Below, one piece after another: positions 6,688-14,127 of a DNA stretch of 18,713 bases. A program made the position numbers and the translations under genes. How positions within the stretch are numbered: position 1 is the stretch's first letter; every line of letters starts with the position of its first letter. The notes under the pieces were generated by a model. It worked only from the letters and a program-made list of their open reading frames with translations, did not search any database and was not told where the DNA came from. Location: the NCBI GenBank assembly GCA_023254755.1, contig JALRKU010000080.1, positions 1 through 18,713 on the forward strand. Direction: 5' to 3'. This DNA is from Aeromicrobium sp. (GTDB lineage: Bacteria > Actinomycetota > Actinomycetes > Propionibacteriales > Nocardioidaceae).

Positions 6688-7599
6688 TCAGCGTGACGGC
6701 GGGTCGAGGAGCCAGGTGCGGACGGGGTGCTCGTCGAGGCGCAGCCCGGAGGCGTCGCGGCGCACCGTGGTGCGCACGTGGTCGACGACGCCGACGCCGT
6801 CCTGCCACAGCTCGAACGCCGCCGCGACCTGCAGGGCCATCGCGCCCAGGGCGTCGAGCTCCTGGTGCCCGTGCAGCCGGATCCCGAGGTCGACCTGCGC
6901 CATCGCGTCGAGACCGTGCGCCTCGAGGACCCCGAGGAGGAGCGCGACGTCGACGCCGTACCCCGACACGAACGGCAGGTCGACCAGCCCCGTCCGCTCG
7001 AACGCCACCTCGCCCGCCAACGGCTGCGCGAAGCCGGCCAGCAGCGGAGCCCGTCGGGCGATGAGCGGCCGGGCGACCAGCTCGGTGACCCTGCCGCCGC
7101 CCGTGGTGCGGCTCTCGGACTCCTCGGCCGTCCCGCCCCACGGCCGGTCGTAGAAGCCCTTCACGAGCACGAGCGAGTCGTCGGACAGCAGCGTGTGCAG
7201 CAGGGCGAGCGGGAAGACCGGGTCGAACTCGACCACGTCGGCGTCGAGGAAGACCCCGACGTCGCCCGTCATCCGTGCCACGCCCAGCCGCAGGGCCCCG
7301 CCCTTGCCGGAGTCCTCCTCGTCCTCGACCCGCACGACCGTGGCGCCGGCCGCCTCGGCGACCCCGATGGTGCCGTCGGTCGAGCGCGAGTCGACGACCA
7401 GGACCTCGTCGACGACGTCGGTGAGCGTCGCGAGCGACCTCAGGATCGCCGGCAGCGTCTGCTCCTCGTCGCGCGACGGGAGGATCACGCTGACCCGGCG
7501 TCCGCGTTTGAGGTCGGCGACGGCGTCATTGTCGACGTCGGGACGGGCGAGCGTGCGCCGGGCGAACCAGTCGCGCACCACGGCGTCAGGCGAGTCCAC
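6688..7599 (-). CDS. gpgS: Glucosyl-3-phosphoglycerate synthase (GT81 family)
   Basis: This 303-residue glycosyltransferase moves glucose from a nucleotide sugar to 3-phosphoglycerate, the first step towards glucosylglycerate and methylglucose lipopolysaccharide. The family pattern is clear. PSRDEEQTLP (41-50) and DSRSTDGT (70-77) form the donor site, DSGKGGALR (96-104) follows, and the metal-binding DAD is at 119-121. Then come VKGFYDRP (146-153), GGRVTELVARPL (168-179), FAQPLAGE (190-197), SGYGVDVALL (212-221) and AQVDLGIRLHGHQELDALGAM (spanning about 234-254). This order matches mycobacterial GpgS. The start is GTG at 7599 with AGGA seven bases upstream. It overlaps the end of folP2 by 14 bases, and the same gene order (folP2 then gpgS) is known in mycobacteria. 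Confidence 0.93.
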   Translation of the reverse strand: MDSPDAVVRDWFARRTLARPDVDNDAVADLKRGRRVSVILPSRDEEQTLPAILRSLATLTDVVDEVLVVDSRSTDGTIGVAEAAGATVVRVEDEEDSGKGGALRLGVARMTGDVGVFLDADVVEFDPVFPLALLHTLLSDDSLVLVKGFYDRPWGGTAEESESRTTGGGRVTELVARPLIARRAPLLAGFAQPLAGEVAFERTGLVDLPFVSGYGVDVALLLGVLEAHGLDAMAQVDLGIRLHGHQELDALGAMALQVAAAFELWQDGVGVVDHVRTTVRRDASGLRLDEHPVRTWLLDPPSR

Positions 7600-8458
7600 G
7601 CAGCGTCCTGAGCGGCTGACGGTCGCCGCGGATGCCGGCCACGACCTCGAGGGCCTGCCGCGTCGCCAGCACGTCGTGCGCGCGGAACACCGCGGCGCCG
7701 GCGCGGGCCGCGACCGCCGTCGCGGCGATCGTGGCGGCCTGCCGCTCCTCGACCGGCACGCCGCCGAGCATCTCGCCCAGGAACGACTTGCGGGAGATCG
7801 CCATCAGCACGGGCCAGCCGGTCGCGACGAGCTCGTCGACCCGCCGCAGGATCTCCAGTCCGTGGCGGGTGTTCTTGCCGAAGTCGTGCGTGGGGTCGAT
7901 GAGGAGGCCGTCGCGCGGGACCCCTCGGGCGACGAGCGACTCGGCCGCGCGGGTCGTGTCGGCCACGACCGATGCCACGACGTCGTCGTACTCGACGCGG
8001 TGCGGCTTGGTGCGGGGCACGACCCCGCCGGTGTGGGAGCACACGAACCCGCACCTCGTGTCGACCACGACGTCGAGCAGCTCGGGGTCGTGCCCCGCCC
8101 ACGTGTCGTTGATCAGGTCGGCGCCGGCGGCCACGGCCTGGCGGCCGACCTCGGCGCGCCACGTGTCGATGCTCAGCACGACGTCGGGGAACTCGGCGCG
8201 GACGACCTCGAGGAACGGGATCGTGCGACGCAGCTCCTCGGCCGTGTCGACCGCGTCGCCGGGCCCCGCCTTGACGCCACCGACGTCGATGACGTCCGCT
8301 CCGTCGCCGACGGCGCGACGGACGGCGTCGAGCGCCACGACGGGGTCGAACGTGCGGCCCCGGTCGAAGAACGAGTCGGGGGTGCGGTTGACGATCGCCA
8401 TGACGAGCGCACGGTCGCGCACGATCCTGCGGCCACCGAACGTGAGGTCGACGCTCAC
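7586..8458 (-). CDS. folP2: Dihydropteroate synthase-like protein (FolP2 type)
   Basis: This 290-residue TIM-barrel protein is related to dihydropteroate synthase of the folate pathway. Family motifs include AIVNRTPDSFFD (21-32), ADVIDVGG (54-61), SIDTWRAEV, AGADLINDTWAG, DPTHDFGKNT and ISRKSFLGE. Two departures from a true synthase stand out: NVTPDSF reads NRTPDSF, and the usual GGESTRPG loop is replaced by GGVKAGPG, losing the substrate-loop STR. The same changes occur in mycobacterial FolP2, which from memory did not complement a folP mutant. It is therefore probably not the main folate enzyme. The start is GTG 8458; no earlier start exists in this frame. It overlaps gpgS, suggesting a linked role, but its reaction is unknown. 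Confidence 0.88.
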   Translation of the reverse strand: MSVDLTFGGRRIVRDRALVMAIVNRTPDSFFDRGRTFDPVVALDAVRRAVGDGADVIDVGGVKAGPGDAVDTAEELRRTIPFLEVVRAEFPDVVLSIDTWRAEVGRQAVAAGADLINDTWAGHDPELLDVVVDTRCGFVCSHTGGVVPRTKPHRVEYDDVVASVVADTTRAAESLVARGVPRDGLLIDPTHDFGKNTRHGLEILRRVDELVATGWPVLMAISRKSFLGEMLGGVPVEERQAATIAATAVAARAGAAVFRAHDVLATRQALEVVAGIRGDRQPLRTLRGLA

Positions 8459-8523
8459 GGGCAGGTCCCCACGGGCGTCCGGCCGCGTCGCAGGACGAGC
8501 AGCTCGACGAGGAGCGAGCTCAC
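8455..8523 (-). CDS. Possible 22-residue peptide bridging two genes by GTGA overlaps
   Basis: A 22-codon frame beginning VSSLLVELLVLRRGR and ending TPVGTCP fills the gap between the AI-2E-family gene and folP2. Its GTG overlaps the upstream TGA stop in a GTGA (8520-8523), and its own TGA overlaps the folP2 GTG in a second GTGA (8455-8458). It has no clear ribosome site of its own, so it would be read by termination-reinitiation. No homologue is known to me. It may be a coupling device, a short real peptide, or chance. Confidence 0.35.
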   Translation of the reverse strand: MSSLLVELLVLRRGRTPVGTCP

Positions 8524-9695
8524 CCCTCGTCCCGGTCCTCGAAGGTCTGCTCCTCCATGGTCTTGGCGACGCGCGAGTCCTCCGGCGGAGCGCCGAACCC
8601 GACCGCGGCGTCGATGCGCTCGTTGACGTACCGCAGGATCTCGGCGGCGGTGGCCACGACGGGCACCGCGAGGAACGCGCCGGTGATGCCGAAGAGCGAG
8701 CCTCCGGCCGTGACGCCGAGGAGCACGACGGCAGGGTGCAGGTTCATGTTCTTGCCCTGGAGCATCGGCGACAGCACGTTCCCCTCGAGCTGCTGGACGG
8801 CGACCACGATGATCAGGGCCGCGATCGCGTCGCCCGTGCCGTTCGTGACCAGCGTGACGAGCACCGCGAGCGCACCGCTCACGAACGCGCCGATGATCGG
8901 GATGTAGGCGGCGAAAAAGGTGAGCACCGCCAGCGGGATCGCCAGCTCGACACCCAGGATCGCGAGCCCGGCGCCGATGATCACGGCGTCGATCAGTGCC
9001 ACCAGGGTCTGCGTCCGGATGAAGCCGCCGAGCGTGCCCCACGCGCGGCTCAGGACCTCGGACACGTGCTCACCCGCGCGCCGGCCGCCGAGGGCGGAGG
9101 CCCAGGGCATGAAGCGGTGACCGTCCTTGACGAAGAAGAACGACAGCATCAGGACGACGACGAGGTTGACGACGGCCGACGTCGCGGCGCTGATGGTGGA
9201 GAACAGACCCGAGCTGATCGTCGCGGCGCTCTCCTGCAGCTTGTCCTGGACGGCCTGGATCGCTCGGGTGATCTGCCCGTCGGAGAGGTTGAGCGGCTCG
9301 CCGGTGAGCCAGTCGCGCACCTGCTGGAGGCCGTCGGACGCGCCCTGGGCGATGGCCGACGCCTGCCCGGCGACCTGCGGCGTGAGGATCGCGATGACCG
9401 CGACGAGGGCCGCGATGAAGGTCAGCACGACGCCCGCGGTCGCCAGTCCCGAGGGCACGCCGCGACGACGCAGCCACGAGACGGGCGGCTCGAGGACCGA
9501 CGTGACGATCAGTGCCATCGCCACCGGGAAGACGATCACCCACAGCTTGCCGATGATCCAGCCGAGGACCAGCGCGGCGAGCGCGATCGTGATGATGCGG
9601 ATCGCCCAGCGCTGCATGCCGCCGACCGCGTCGTCGATGACCGCCGCGCGATCGCGCAGGGAGGGGTCTCGGCGTCGGTCGTGGCTGTCGGTCAC
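8520..9695 (-). CDS. AI-2E family transporter (PF01594-type membrane protein)
   Basis: This is a 391-residue membrane protein. Hydrophobic segments are at about 31-49, 51-68, 84-106, 170-188, 230-262, 264-284, 288-302 and 322-350, the usual eight-helix pattern with a large soluble loop between helices three and four (107-165). Diagnostic motifs are YIPIIGAF (264-271), QQLEGNVLSPMLQGK (301-315) and LHPAVVLLGVTAGG (319-332). The name comes from E. coli TqsA; most members do not move AI-2, and some are reported as sodium/proton antiporters. The charged tail (REST after 360) is probably cytoplasmic. The start is GTG 9695, six bases after a TAGGGT -10 that overlaps the ung stop. It may be co-transcribed with folP2 and gpgS through the short frame that follows. 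Confidence 0.88.
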   Translation of the reverse strand: MTDSHDRRRDPSLRDRAAVIDDAVGGMQRWAIRIITIALAALVLGWIIGKLWVIVFPVAMALIVTSVLEPPVSWLRRRGVPSGLATAGVVLTFIAALVAVIAILTPQVAGQASAIAQGASDGLQQVRDWLTGEPLNLSDGQITRAIQAVQDKLQESAATISSGLFSTISAATSAVVNLVVVLMLSFFFVKDGHRFMPWASALGGRRAGEHVSEVLSRAWGTLGGFIRTQTLVALIDAVIIGAGLAILGVELAIPLAVLTFFAAYIPIIGAFVSGALAVLVTLVTNGTGDAIAALIIVVAVQQLEGNVLSPMLQGKNMNLHPAVVLLGVTAGGSLFGITGAFLAVPVVATAAEILRYVNERIDAAVGFGAPPEDSRVAKTMEEQTFEDRDEG

Positions 9696-9701
9696 GACAC
9701 C

Positions 9702-9707
9702 ACCCTA
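9702..9707 (-). promoter_or_regulatory. -10 element for a leaderless AI-2E-family mRNA, built on the ung stop codon
   Basis: TAGGGT (minus strand) ends six bases before the GTG at 9695. Its first three bases are the TAG stop of ung. No good -35 is seen inside ung. Confidence 0.55.
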
Positions 9708-10394
9708 GGGCGTGGGCGGCCGCTCCAGGCGCCAGTCCACCCCGGGTGCACCCTGGCGCTCCAGCAGTGCGTTCGCCCGGCTGAACGGTCGTGACCCGAA
9801 GAACCCGTTGCGTGCCGACAGGGGACTGGGGTGGGCCGACTCGATCACCGGGACGTCGCCGAGCAGCGGGCGCAGGTTGCGGGCGTCGCGGCCCCACAGG
9901 ATCGCGACCAGCGGCCCGCCCCGCGCGGCGAGCGCCCTGATGGCCTGCTCGGTGACGGCTTCCCAGCCCTGCCCGCGATGGCTGCCGGAGTGGCCGGGCC
10001 GCACGGTGAGGACGCGGTTCAGCAGCATCACGCCCTGCCGGCTCCACGGCGTCAGGTCGCCCGTGGTCGCGGGCTCGATGCCGAGGTCGTCGCGCAGCTC
10101 GGCGTAGATGTTGACGAGGCTCCGGGGGATCGGCCGGACGTCGGGCGCGACCGAGAACGACAGGCCCACGGGATGTCCCGGTGTCGGGTAGGGGTCCTGG
10201 CCGATGATGAGCACGCGGACCGCCGACATCGGCTCCGCGAACGCCCGCAGCACGTGCTCTCCGGCCGGCAGGTAGCCGCGGCCCGCAACGTTCTCGGCGC
10301 GCAGGAACTCACCGAGACGGGCGACGTCGGCGGCGACGGGGGCGAGCGCCTCGGCCCAGTCGGGGGCGACGAGCTCGTGCAGGGGGCGGGTCAT
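9705..10394 (-). CDS. ung: Uracil-DNA glycosylase, family 1
   Basis: This 229-residue enzyme removes uracil from DNA as the first step of base-excision repair. The water-activating motif GQDPYP is at 65-70 (Asp67), PVGLSFSV follows at 75-82, LLNRVLTV is at 124-131, and the DNA-intercalation motif with the catalytic histidine is HPSPLSARNGFFG (His188). Length and motif spacing are those of bacterial Ung. The ATG at 10394 overlaps the stop of the upstream MFS gene by four bases (ATGA), and GGAGGT lies seven bases upstream, so the two genes are translationally coupled. It ends in TAG, rare in this window, and that TAG is shared with the next promoter. Confidence 0.96.
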   Translation of the reverse strand: MTRPLHELVAPDWAEALAPVAADVARLGEFLRAENVAGRGYLPAGEHVLRAFAEPMSAVRVLIIGQDPYPTPGHPVGLSFSVAPDVRPIPRSLVNIYAELRDDLGIEPATTGDLTPWSRQGVMLLNRVLTVRPGHSGSHRGQGWEAVTEQAIRALAARGGPLVAILWGRDARNLRPLLGDVPVIESAHPSPLSARNGFFGSRPFSRANALLERQGAPGVDWRLERPPTP

Positions 10395-11548
10395 CGGGAC
10401 ACCTCCGGGGCGAGGGCGCGGCGGGCGAGCAGACCTGCGAGGACGCAGCCGGCGATCGGGACGACGAAGGCCGTGGTCAGCGGCACCCAGCGGGTCAGGA
10501 TGCCGATCACCGCGGGGCCGGCGAGCAGGCCCAGGTAGCCGGCGCTGGTGACCCTGGCCATGTAGAGACCCGCGTTGCGGGGGTCGATCCGCCCGGCGGC
10601 GCTGAAGAACTGCGGGATGCATCCCGCGAGACCGACGCCGAAGACGCCCCACGCCACGATCGCGATCCACGGCTCGGGGGCGAGCGCGGCTCCGGTCAGC
10701 GCGGCGGCGCCGACCAGCGCGGCGACCTGCACGTAGGCGGCCGACCCGATCCGCGCGACGACGCGATCCGCCAGCAGCCGCGTGATGGTCATCGTCGTCG
10801 AGAACGCGCCGAACGCCCAGGCCGCGGTGGACTTGTCCGCGCCGAGACTGTCGTGCAGGTGCACCGTGCTCCAGTCGTACGCCACGCCCTCGCTGAGGAA
10901 GAGGGCGAAGGCGAGTGCCGCGATGAGCACGACGCGGGGGCTCCAGCCGGCGCCGGTCTCGGACGGTGCGTCGTGGTGCTCGGGCGCGACGCGAGCGAGC
11001 ACGAGGGGCCGCACCGACAGGGCGACCACGACGCCGACGGCGCCGCAGGCACCGAGGGTCCATCGGATGTCGACGCCCTGGGCGATCGTCGCTCCGCCGA
11101 CGACCGAGGCGAGGAGGCCGCCGAGGGAGAAGAAGGCGTGGAACGCGCTCATGACGGGGCGGCCGTAGCCCTGCTCGACCTGCGACGCGTGGGAGTTCTG
11201 CGCGACGTCGACGAATCCGTTCGCCACACCCAGCGCCACCAGGGCGACACCCAGGCCGAGCGTGCTGGTGGCCGCGCCGGGGCCGATCACGAGCAGGCTG
11301 AGTGCCACGCACGCTCCGACGGTCACCCGTCCGGCGCCGAGCCGGTCGATCATCCGGCCCGCGACCTGCATGCCGACCAGGGCCGCCGCCCCGAACAGCA
11401 GGATGAGGTAGCCGAGCACCTCGGTCGACGTGCCGGTGCGGTCGCGGACCTCGGGGATGTTGACCACCCACAGGCCGAGCACGAATCCGTTCAGCGCGAA
11501 GAACGCGAACGTCGCGAGCCGCGCGCGGAGCAGTCCGGGTGACGTCAC
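10391..11548 (-). CDS. MFS transporter (YbjJ-like)
   Basis: This is a 385-residue major facilitator with about twelve hydrophobic segments. The N-terminus (LATFAFFALNGFVLGLWVVN followed by IPEVRDRTG) matches the group that includes E. coli YbjJ. The A-like motif GRMIDRLGAGRV lies in the loop between helices two and three. FVDVAQNSHASQVEQ and AFHAFFSLGGLLAS are further recognisable family stretches. Substrate unknown. The start is GTG 11548, six bases downstream of TAGGCT on the minus strand, so the message is probably leaderless. It overlaps ung by ATGA, making a two-gene unit. It is divergent from another MFS gene with only 65 bases between. Confidence 0.85.
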   Translation of the reverse strand: MTSPGLLRARLATFAFFALNGFVLGLWVVNIPEVRDRTGTSTEVLGYLILLFGAAALVGMQVAGRMIDRLGAGRVTVGACVALSLLVIGPGAATSTLGLGVALVALGVANGFVDVAQNSHASQVEQGYGRPVMSAFHAFFSLGGLLASVVGGATIAQGVDIRWTLGACGAVGVVVALSVRPLVLARVAPEHHDAPSETGAGWSPRVVLIAALAFALFLSEGVAYDWSTVHLHDSLGADKSTAAWAFGAFSTTMTITRLLADRVVARIGSAAYVQVAALVGAAALTGAALAPEPWIAIVAWGVFGVGLAGCIPQFFSAAGRIDPRNAGLYMARVTSAGYLGLLAGPAVIGILTRWVPLTTAFVVPIAGCVLAGLLARRALAPEVSR

Positions 11549-11554
11549 CGGACG

Positions 11555-11605
11555 AGCCTAGGGCGTGACGGGGCGGTCGGTGCGGCGGCGTCTCGGCGGT
11601 AGGAT
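11555..11605. promoter_or_regulatory. Compact divergent promoters of the two MFS genes
   Basis: On the minus strand TAGGCT (11560-11555) ends six bases before GTG 11548. On the plus strand TAGGAT (11600-11605) ends eight bases before GTG 11614. Only 39 bases separate the two -10 hexamers, so the two -35 regions would occupy the same few bases near 11580 and polymerase could not sit on both at once. Confidence 0.5.
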
Positions 11606-11613
11606 CTCGGCAA

Positions 11614-12840
11614 GTGTCAGCCATCGCCGCGTACCGCGCGCTGTTGCGGATCGTCGGGCCCGCCTACGTCCTCGTAGCCTTCCTCGGGCGGATCCCTCTT
11701 GCCATGAGCCAGCTGGGCGTGCTGGTGCTCGTGAGCCAGGTGACGGGTCGCTACGGACTCGGTGGCGCGGCGGCCGGGGTGCTCGCGGTCGCCAACGCGA
11801 TCGGGTCGCCGGTCGCCGGATCGCTCGCCGATCGCCGTGGTCAGCGGCCGGTCGTGCTCGTGCAGTCGCTGCTCGGTGCCGCGGGTCTGGTGCTGGTGGT
11901 CGTCGTCACGAGCGAGGACGCGCCGGCGTGGTCGATCCTCGCTGCCGCGGCGTTCGCCGGCCTGACGATCCCGCAGGTCGGCCCGCTCGCCCGGGTCCGG
12001 TGGCGACCGCTCACGGCCGACGCCCGCGACCAGGAGCGGCTGGTCGACGCGGCGTTCTCCTACGAGGGGTCGGCGGACGAGGCGTCGTTCGTGCTGGGCC
12101 CGGCGCTGATCGGCGTGCTGGCCATCGCGGCAAGCCCGTCGGGCGCACTGCTGGCCGGTGCTGCGCTGCTCGCCGTGTTCGGCACGTGGTTCGCGCTCCA
12201 CCCCACGGCACGGGTCGTCGAGCCGCACCTGGGTGACAGCGACGTCAGGCCGGGCCCGCTGTGGACGTCGGCGTTCGTGGTGCTGGTGCTGGCCCAGCTG
12301 CTGATGGGCTCGATCTTCGGCAGCGTGCAGACCGGCACGACGGTGCTGGCCGACGCAGCGGGGCGGGCGGGCGAGGCCGGGCTGGTCCACGCGGTGCTGG
12401 GGATCGGCAGCGTGGTCGCGGGGCTGGCGATCGCGGGTCTGCCGGAGCACGTGCTCTACGCGACGCGCATGCTCGTGTCGGCGTGCGGGTTGCTGGTGCT
12501 GTCGTCGCCGCTGCTGCTGGTCGGCTCGCTCGCGTCGCTCGTCGCGGTGATCGCGGCGCTCGGCTTCGCGGTCGCGCCGTACATGATCAGCAACTTCGCG
12601 CTCGCGGGCGTGCTGGTGCCGATCCGCCGCGTGGGCGCGGCGATGACCATGCTGGCGGGTGCCACCGGAATCGGGTACGCCCTCGGTGCGGCCGTCGCCG
12701 GCCGGCTGGCCGACCACGCCGACCACGACGCCCACCACCCGGCGTTCGCGGTCACCGTGACCGCCGCGACCCTCGCGGTCCTCCTCGCCCTCGGCGCCCA
12801 CCGCACCCTCCGCGACGCCCGCCCCGCCGACCCCCGCTGA
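11614..12840 (+). CDS. MFS transporter
   Basis: This 408-residue major facilitator has about twelve membrane segments with a break near the middle (around residue 200). The motif GSLADRRGQRPVV between helices two and three is the conserved MFS loop. Another recognisable stretch is LARVRWRPL in the loop after helix four. I cannot assign a substrate. The start is GTG 11614, eight bases after a TAGGAT -10, with no ribosome site. The last codons run into a repeat element: the stop TGA at 12838-12840 lies inside the element's first 18-bp arm, so the natural C-terminus may have been altered. Convergent with ald. Confidence 0.85.
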   Translation: MSAIAAYRALLRIVGPAYVLVAFLGRIPLAMSQLGVLVLVSQVTGRYGLGGAAAGVLAVANAIGSPVAGSLADRRGQRPVVLVQSLLGAAGLVLVVVVTSEDAPAWSILAAAAFAGLTIPQVGPLARVRWRPLTADARDQERLVDAAFSYEGSADEASFVLGPALIGVLAIAASPSGALLAGAALLAVFGTWFALHPTARVVEPHLGDSDVRPGPLWTSAFVVLVLAQLLMGSIFGSVQTGTTVLADAAGRAGEAGLVHAVLGIGSVVAGLAIAGLPEHVLYATRMLVSACGLLVLSSPLLLVGSLASLVAVIAALGFAVAPYMISNFALAGVLVPIRRVGAAMTMLAGATGIGYALGAAVAGRLADHADHDAHHPAFAVTVTAATLAVLLALGAHRTLRDARPADPR

Positions 12841-12965
12841 CGAGTCACTCGTTCCCGCTGAGGAGTCACTCGTTCCCGCTGGCGAGTCGCTTGTTCCCGC
12901 TGACGAGTGACTCGCGGCGTGAAACGAGTGACTCGTCAGTGGAAATCAGTGACTCGTCAGCGGGG
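12832..12965. repeat. 134-bp symmetric array of six palindromic cores, 21-bp period
   Basis: Six 11-bp cores, CGAGTCACTCG or close variants, start at 12841, 12862, 12883, 12904, 12925 and 12946, exactly 21 bp apart. The first three have C at the centre and the last three G, so orientation flips at 12898.5. Spacers on the left read TTCCCGCTGA or nearly so; on the right they are degenerate reverse complements. The outer 18 bp, CCCCGCTGACGAGTCACT (12832-12849) and its exact reverse complement (12948-12965), are perfect inverted repeats. The element supplies the stop codon of the MFS gene and the last codons of ald. Every other convergent gap here is 0-4 bases, so an insertion is likely. It may also act as a two-way terminator. 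Confidence 0.8.
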
Positions 12966-14055
12966 TGTGGGGGAGGTCGAGGGCGGTGGCGACGGCGGCG
13001 TTCAGGAGGGCGCCGTCGTGGGTGCTGAGGCCGGCCGCGAGAGCGGGGTCGGCGGCCGTCGCGGCCTGCCAGCCGTGGTCGGCCAGGGCCACCGCGTACG
13101 GCAGCGTGACGTTCGTGAGGGCGTAGGTCGACGTGCGGGGGACCGCGCCCGGCATGTTGGCGACGCAGTAGAACGTCGACTCGTGGACCCGGAACGTCGG
13201 GGCGTCGTGCGTCGTGGGCCGGGAGCTCTCGAAGCAGCCACCCTGGTCGATCGCGATGTCGACCAGCACCGAGCCCGGCCGCATCCGTGCCACCAGGTCG
13301 TCGCTGATCAGCGTCGGCGCCTTCGCGCCCGGCACCAGCACGGCACCGATCACGAGATCGGCCTCCCGGACCGCCTGCTCGATCGCGAAGGCGCTCGAGG
13401 TCACCGTCGTCACGCGCCCCTCGAACCGGGCGTCGACCTGACGCAGGCGCGCCACGTTGAGGTCGAGCAGCTGCACGCGCGCGCCCATGCCGGCGGCCAC
13501 TGCGGCGGCGTTGACGCCGGACACGCCCGCGCCGATCACGACGACGTCGGCCGGGTGGACGCCCGGGACGCCGCCGGGCAGGACGCCGCGGCCGCCCTGG
13601 CTGGCCAGCAGGTGGTGGAAGCCCACCTGCGGCGCGAGCTTGCCGGCGACCTCGCTCATCGGTGCGAGCAGCGGCAGCGACCCGTCGGCCAGCTGCACCG
13701 TCTCGTAGGCGATCGAGGTGGTGCCGGCCGCGAGCAGCGCCTCGGTGCACTCCCGACCGGCGGCCAGGTGCAGGTAGGTGAACAGCGTCTGCCCGCGCCG
13801 CATGCGGTGGTACTCCTCGGCGACCGGCTCCTTGACCTTCAGCACGAGCTCGGCCTCGGCCCACACCGCGTCGGCGGTGTCGAGGATCTTGGCGCCCGCC
13901 GCGACGAGCTCGGCGTCGGTGATCGACGACCCGAGTCCCGCGTCGTGCTCGACCACGACGTCGTGACCTCGCCGCGTCAGCTCGTGCACGCCGGCGGGCG
14001 TGATCGCCACCCGGTACTCGTGGTTCTTCACCTCGCGGGGGACGCCGATGATCAT
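12946..14055 (-). CDS. ald: Alanine dehydrogenase
   Basis: This 369-residue enzyme interconverts L-alanine and pyruvate plus ammonia with NAD. Active-site residues match the M. tuberculosis numbering: Arg15 (EYRVAITPAG), Lys75 (LKVKEP), His96 (TYLHLA) and Asp270 (VDIAIDQGGC). The NAD fold has VIGAGVSGVNAA at about 173-184. The ATG at 14055 has GAAGGAG six bases upstream; the frame continues to 14481, but that part is antisense to the neighbouring regulator. The normal tail ends near LDLPHTP; the last residues, LTSH, are encoded by the repeat element. The tail is surface-exposed in this family, so activity is probably kept. It is divergent from an Lrp/AsnC regulator, as in mycobacteria (AldR/ald). 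Confidence 0.95.
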   Translation of the reverse strand: MIIGVPREVKNHEYRVAITPAGVHELTRRGHDVVVEHDAGLGSSITDAELVAAGAKILDTADAVWAEAELVLKVKEPVAEEYHRMRRGQTLFTYLHLAAGRECTEALLAAGTTSIAYETVQLADGSLPLLAPMSEVAGKLAPQVGFHHLLASQGGRGVLPGGVPGVHPADVVVIGAGVSGVNAAAVAAGMGARVQLLDLNVARLRQVDARFEGRVTTVTSSAFAIEQAVREADLVIGAVLVPGAKAPTLISDDLVARMRPGSVLVDIAIDQGGCFESSRPTTHDAPTFRVHESTFYCVANMPGAVPRTSTYALTNVTLPYAVALADHGWQAATAADPALAAGLSTHDGALLNAAVATALDLPHTPLTSH

Positions 14056-14127
14056 GTTCGCTCCTTCGTCGACTACGTCCCTCCATGGTGAAGAAAGTGC
14101 GGATCGGTGTCGACGTGTCCGACGATG

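Noticed and set aside
8520..9695. A quorum-sensing AI-2 exporter
   Set aside because: The family name is historical. No AI-2 synthesis or uptake genes are nearby, so only the family is claimed.
7632..9794. A 720-codon plus-strand frame opposite folP2 and the AI-2E-family gene
   Set aside because: Its composition is low-complexity (Arg, Asp, His) with no recognisable domain, and it is antisense to two motif-supported genes.
10391..11624. Minus-strand extension of the ung frame through the MFS gene (639 codons in all)
   Set aside because: Above 10394 the frame is a shifted read of the permease gene. The ATG with GGAGGT upstream is the natural start of Ung.
12832..12965. CRISPR array
   Set aside because: Cores are only 11 bp, the 10-bp spacers are themselves repeated, and orientation reverses at the midpoint. 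No cas genes are present.
12832..12965. Origin-type iterons
   Set aside because: The regular 21-bp spacing resembles iterons, but there is no replication gene, AT-rich stretch or DnaA-box cluster nearby, and the array overlaps gene ends.
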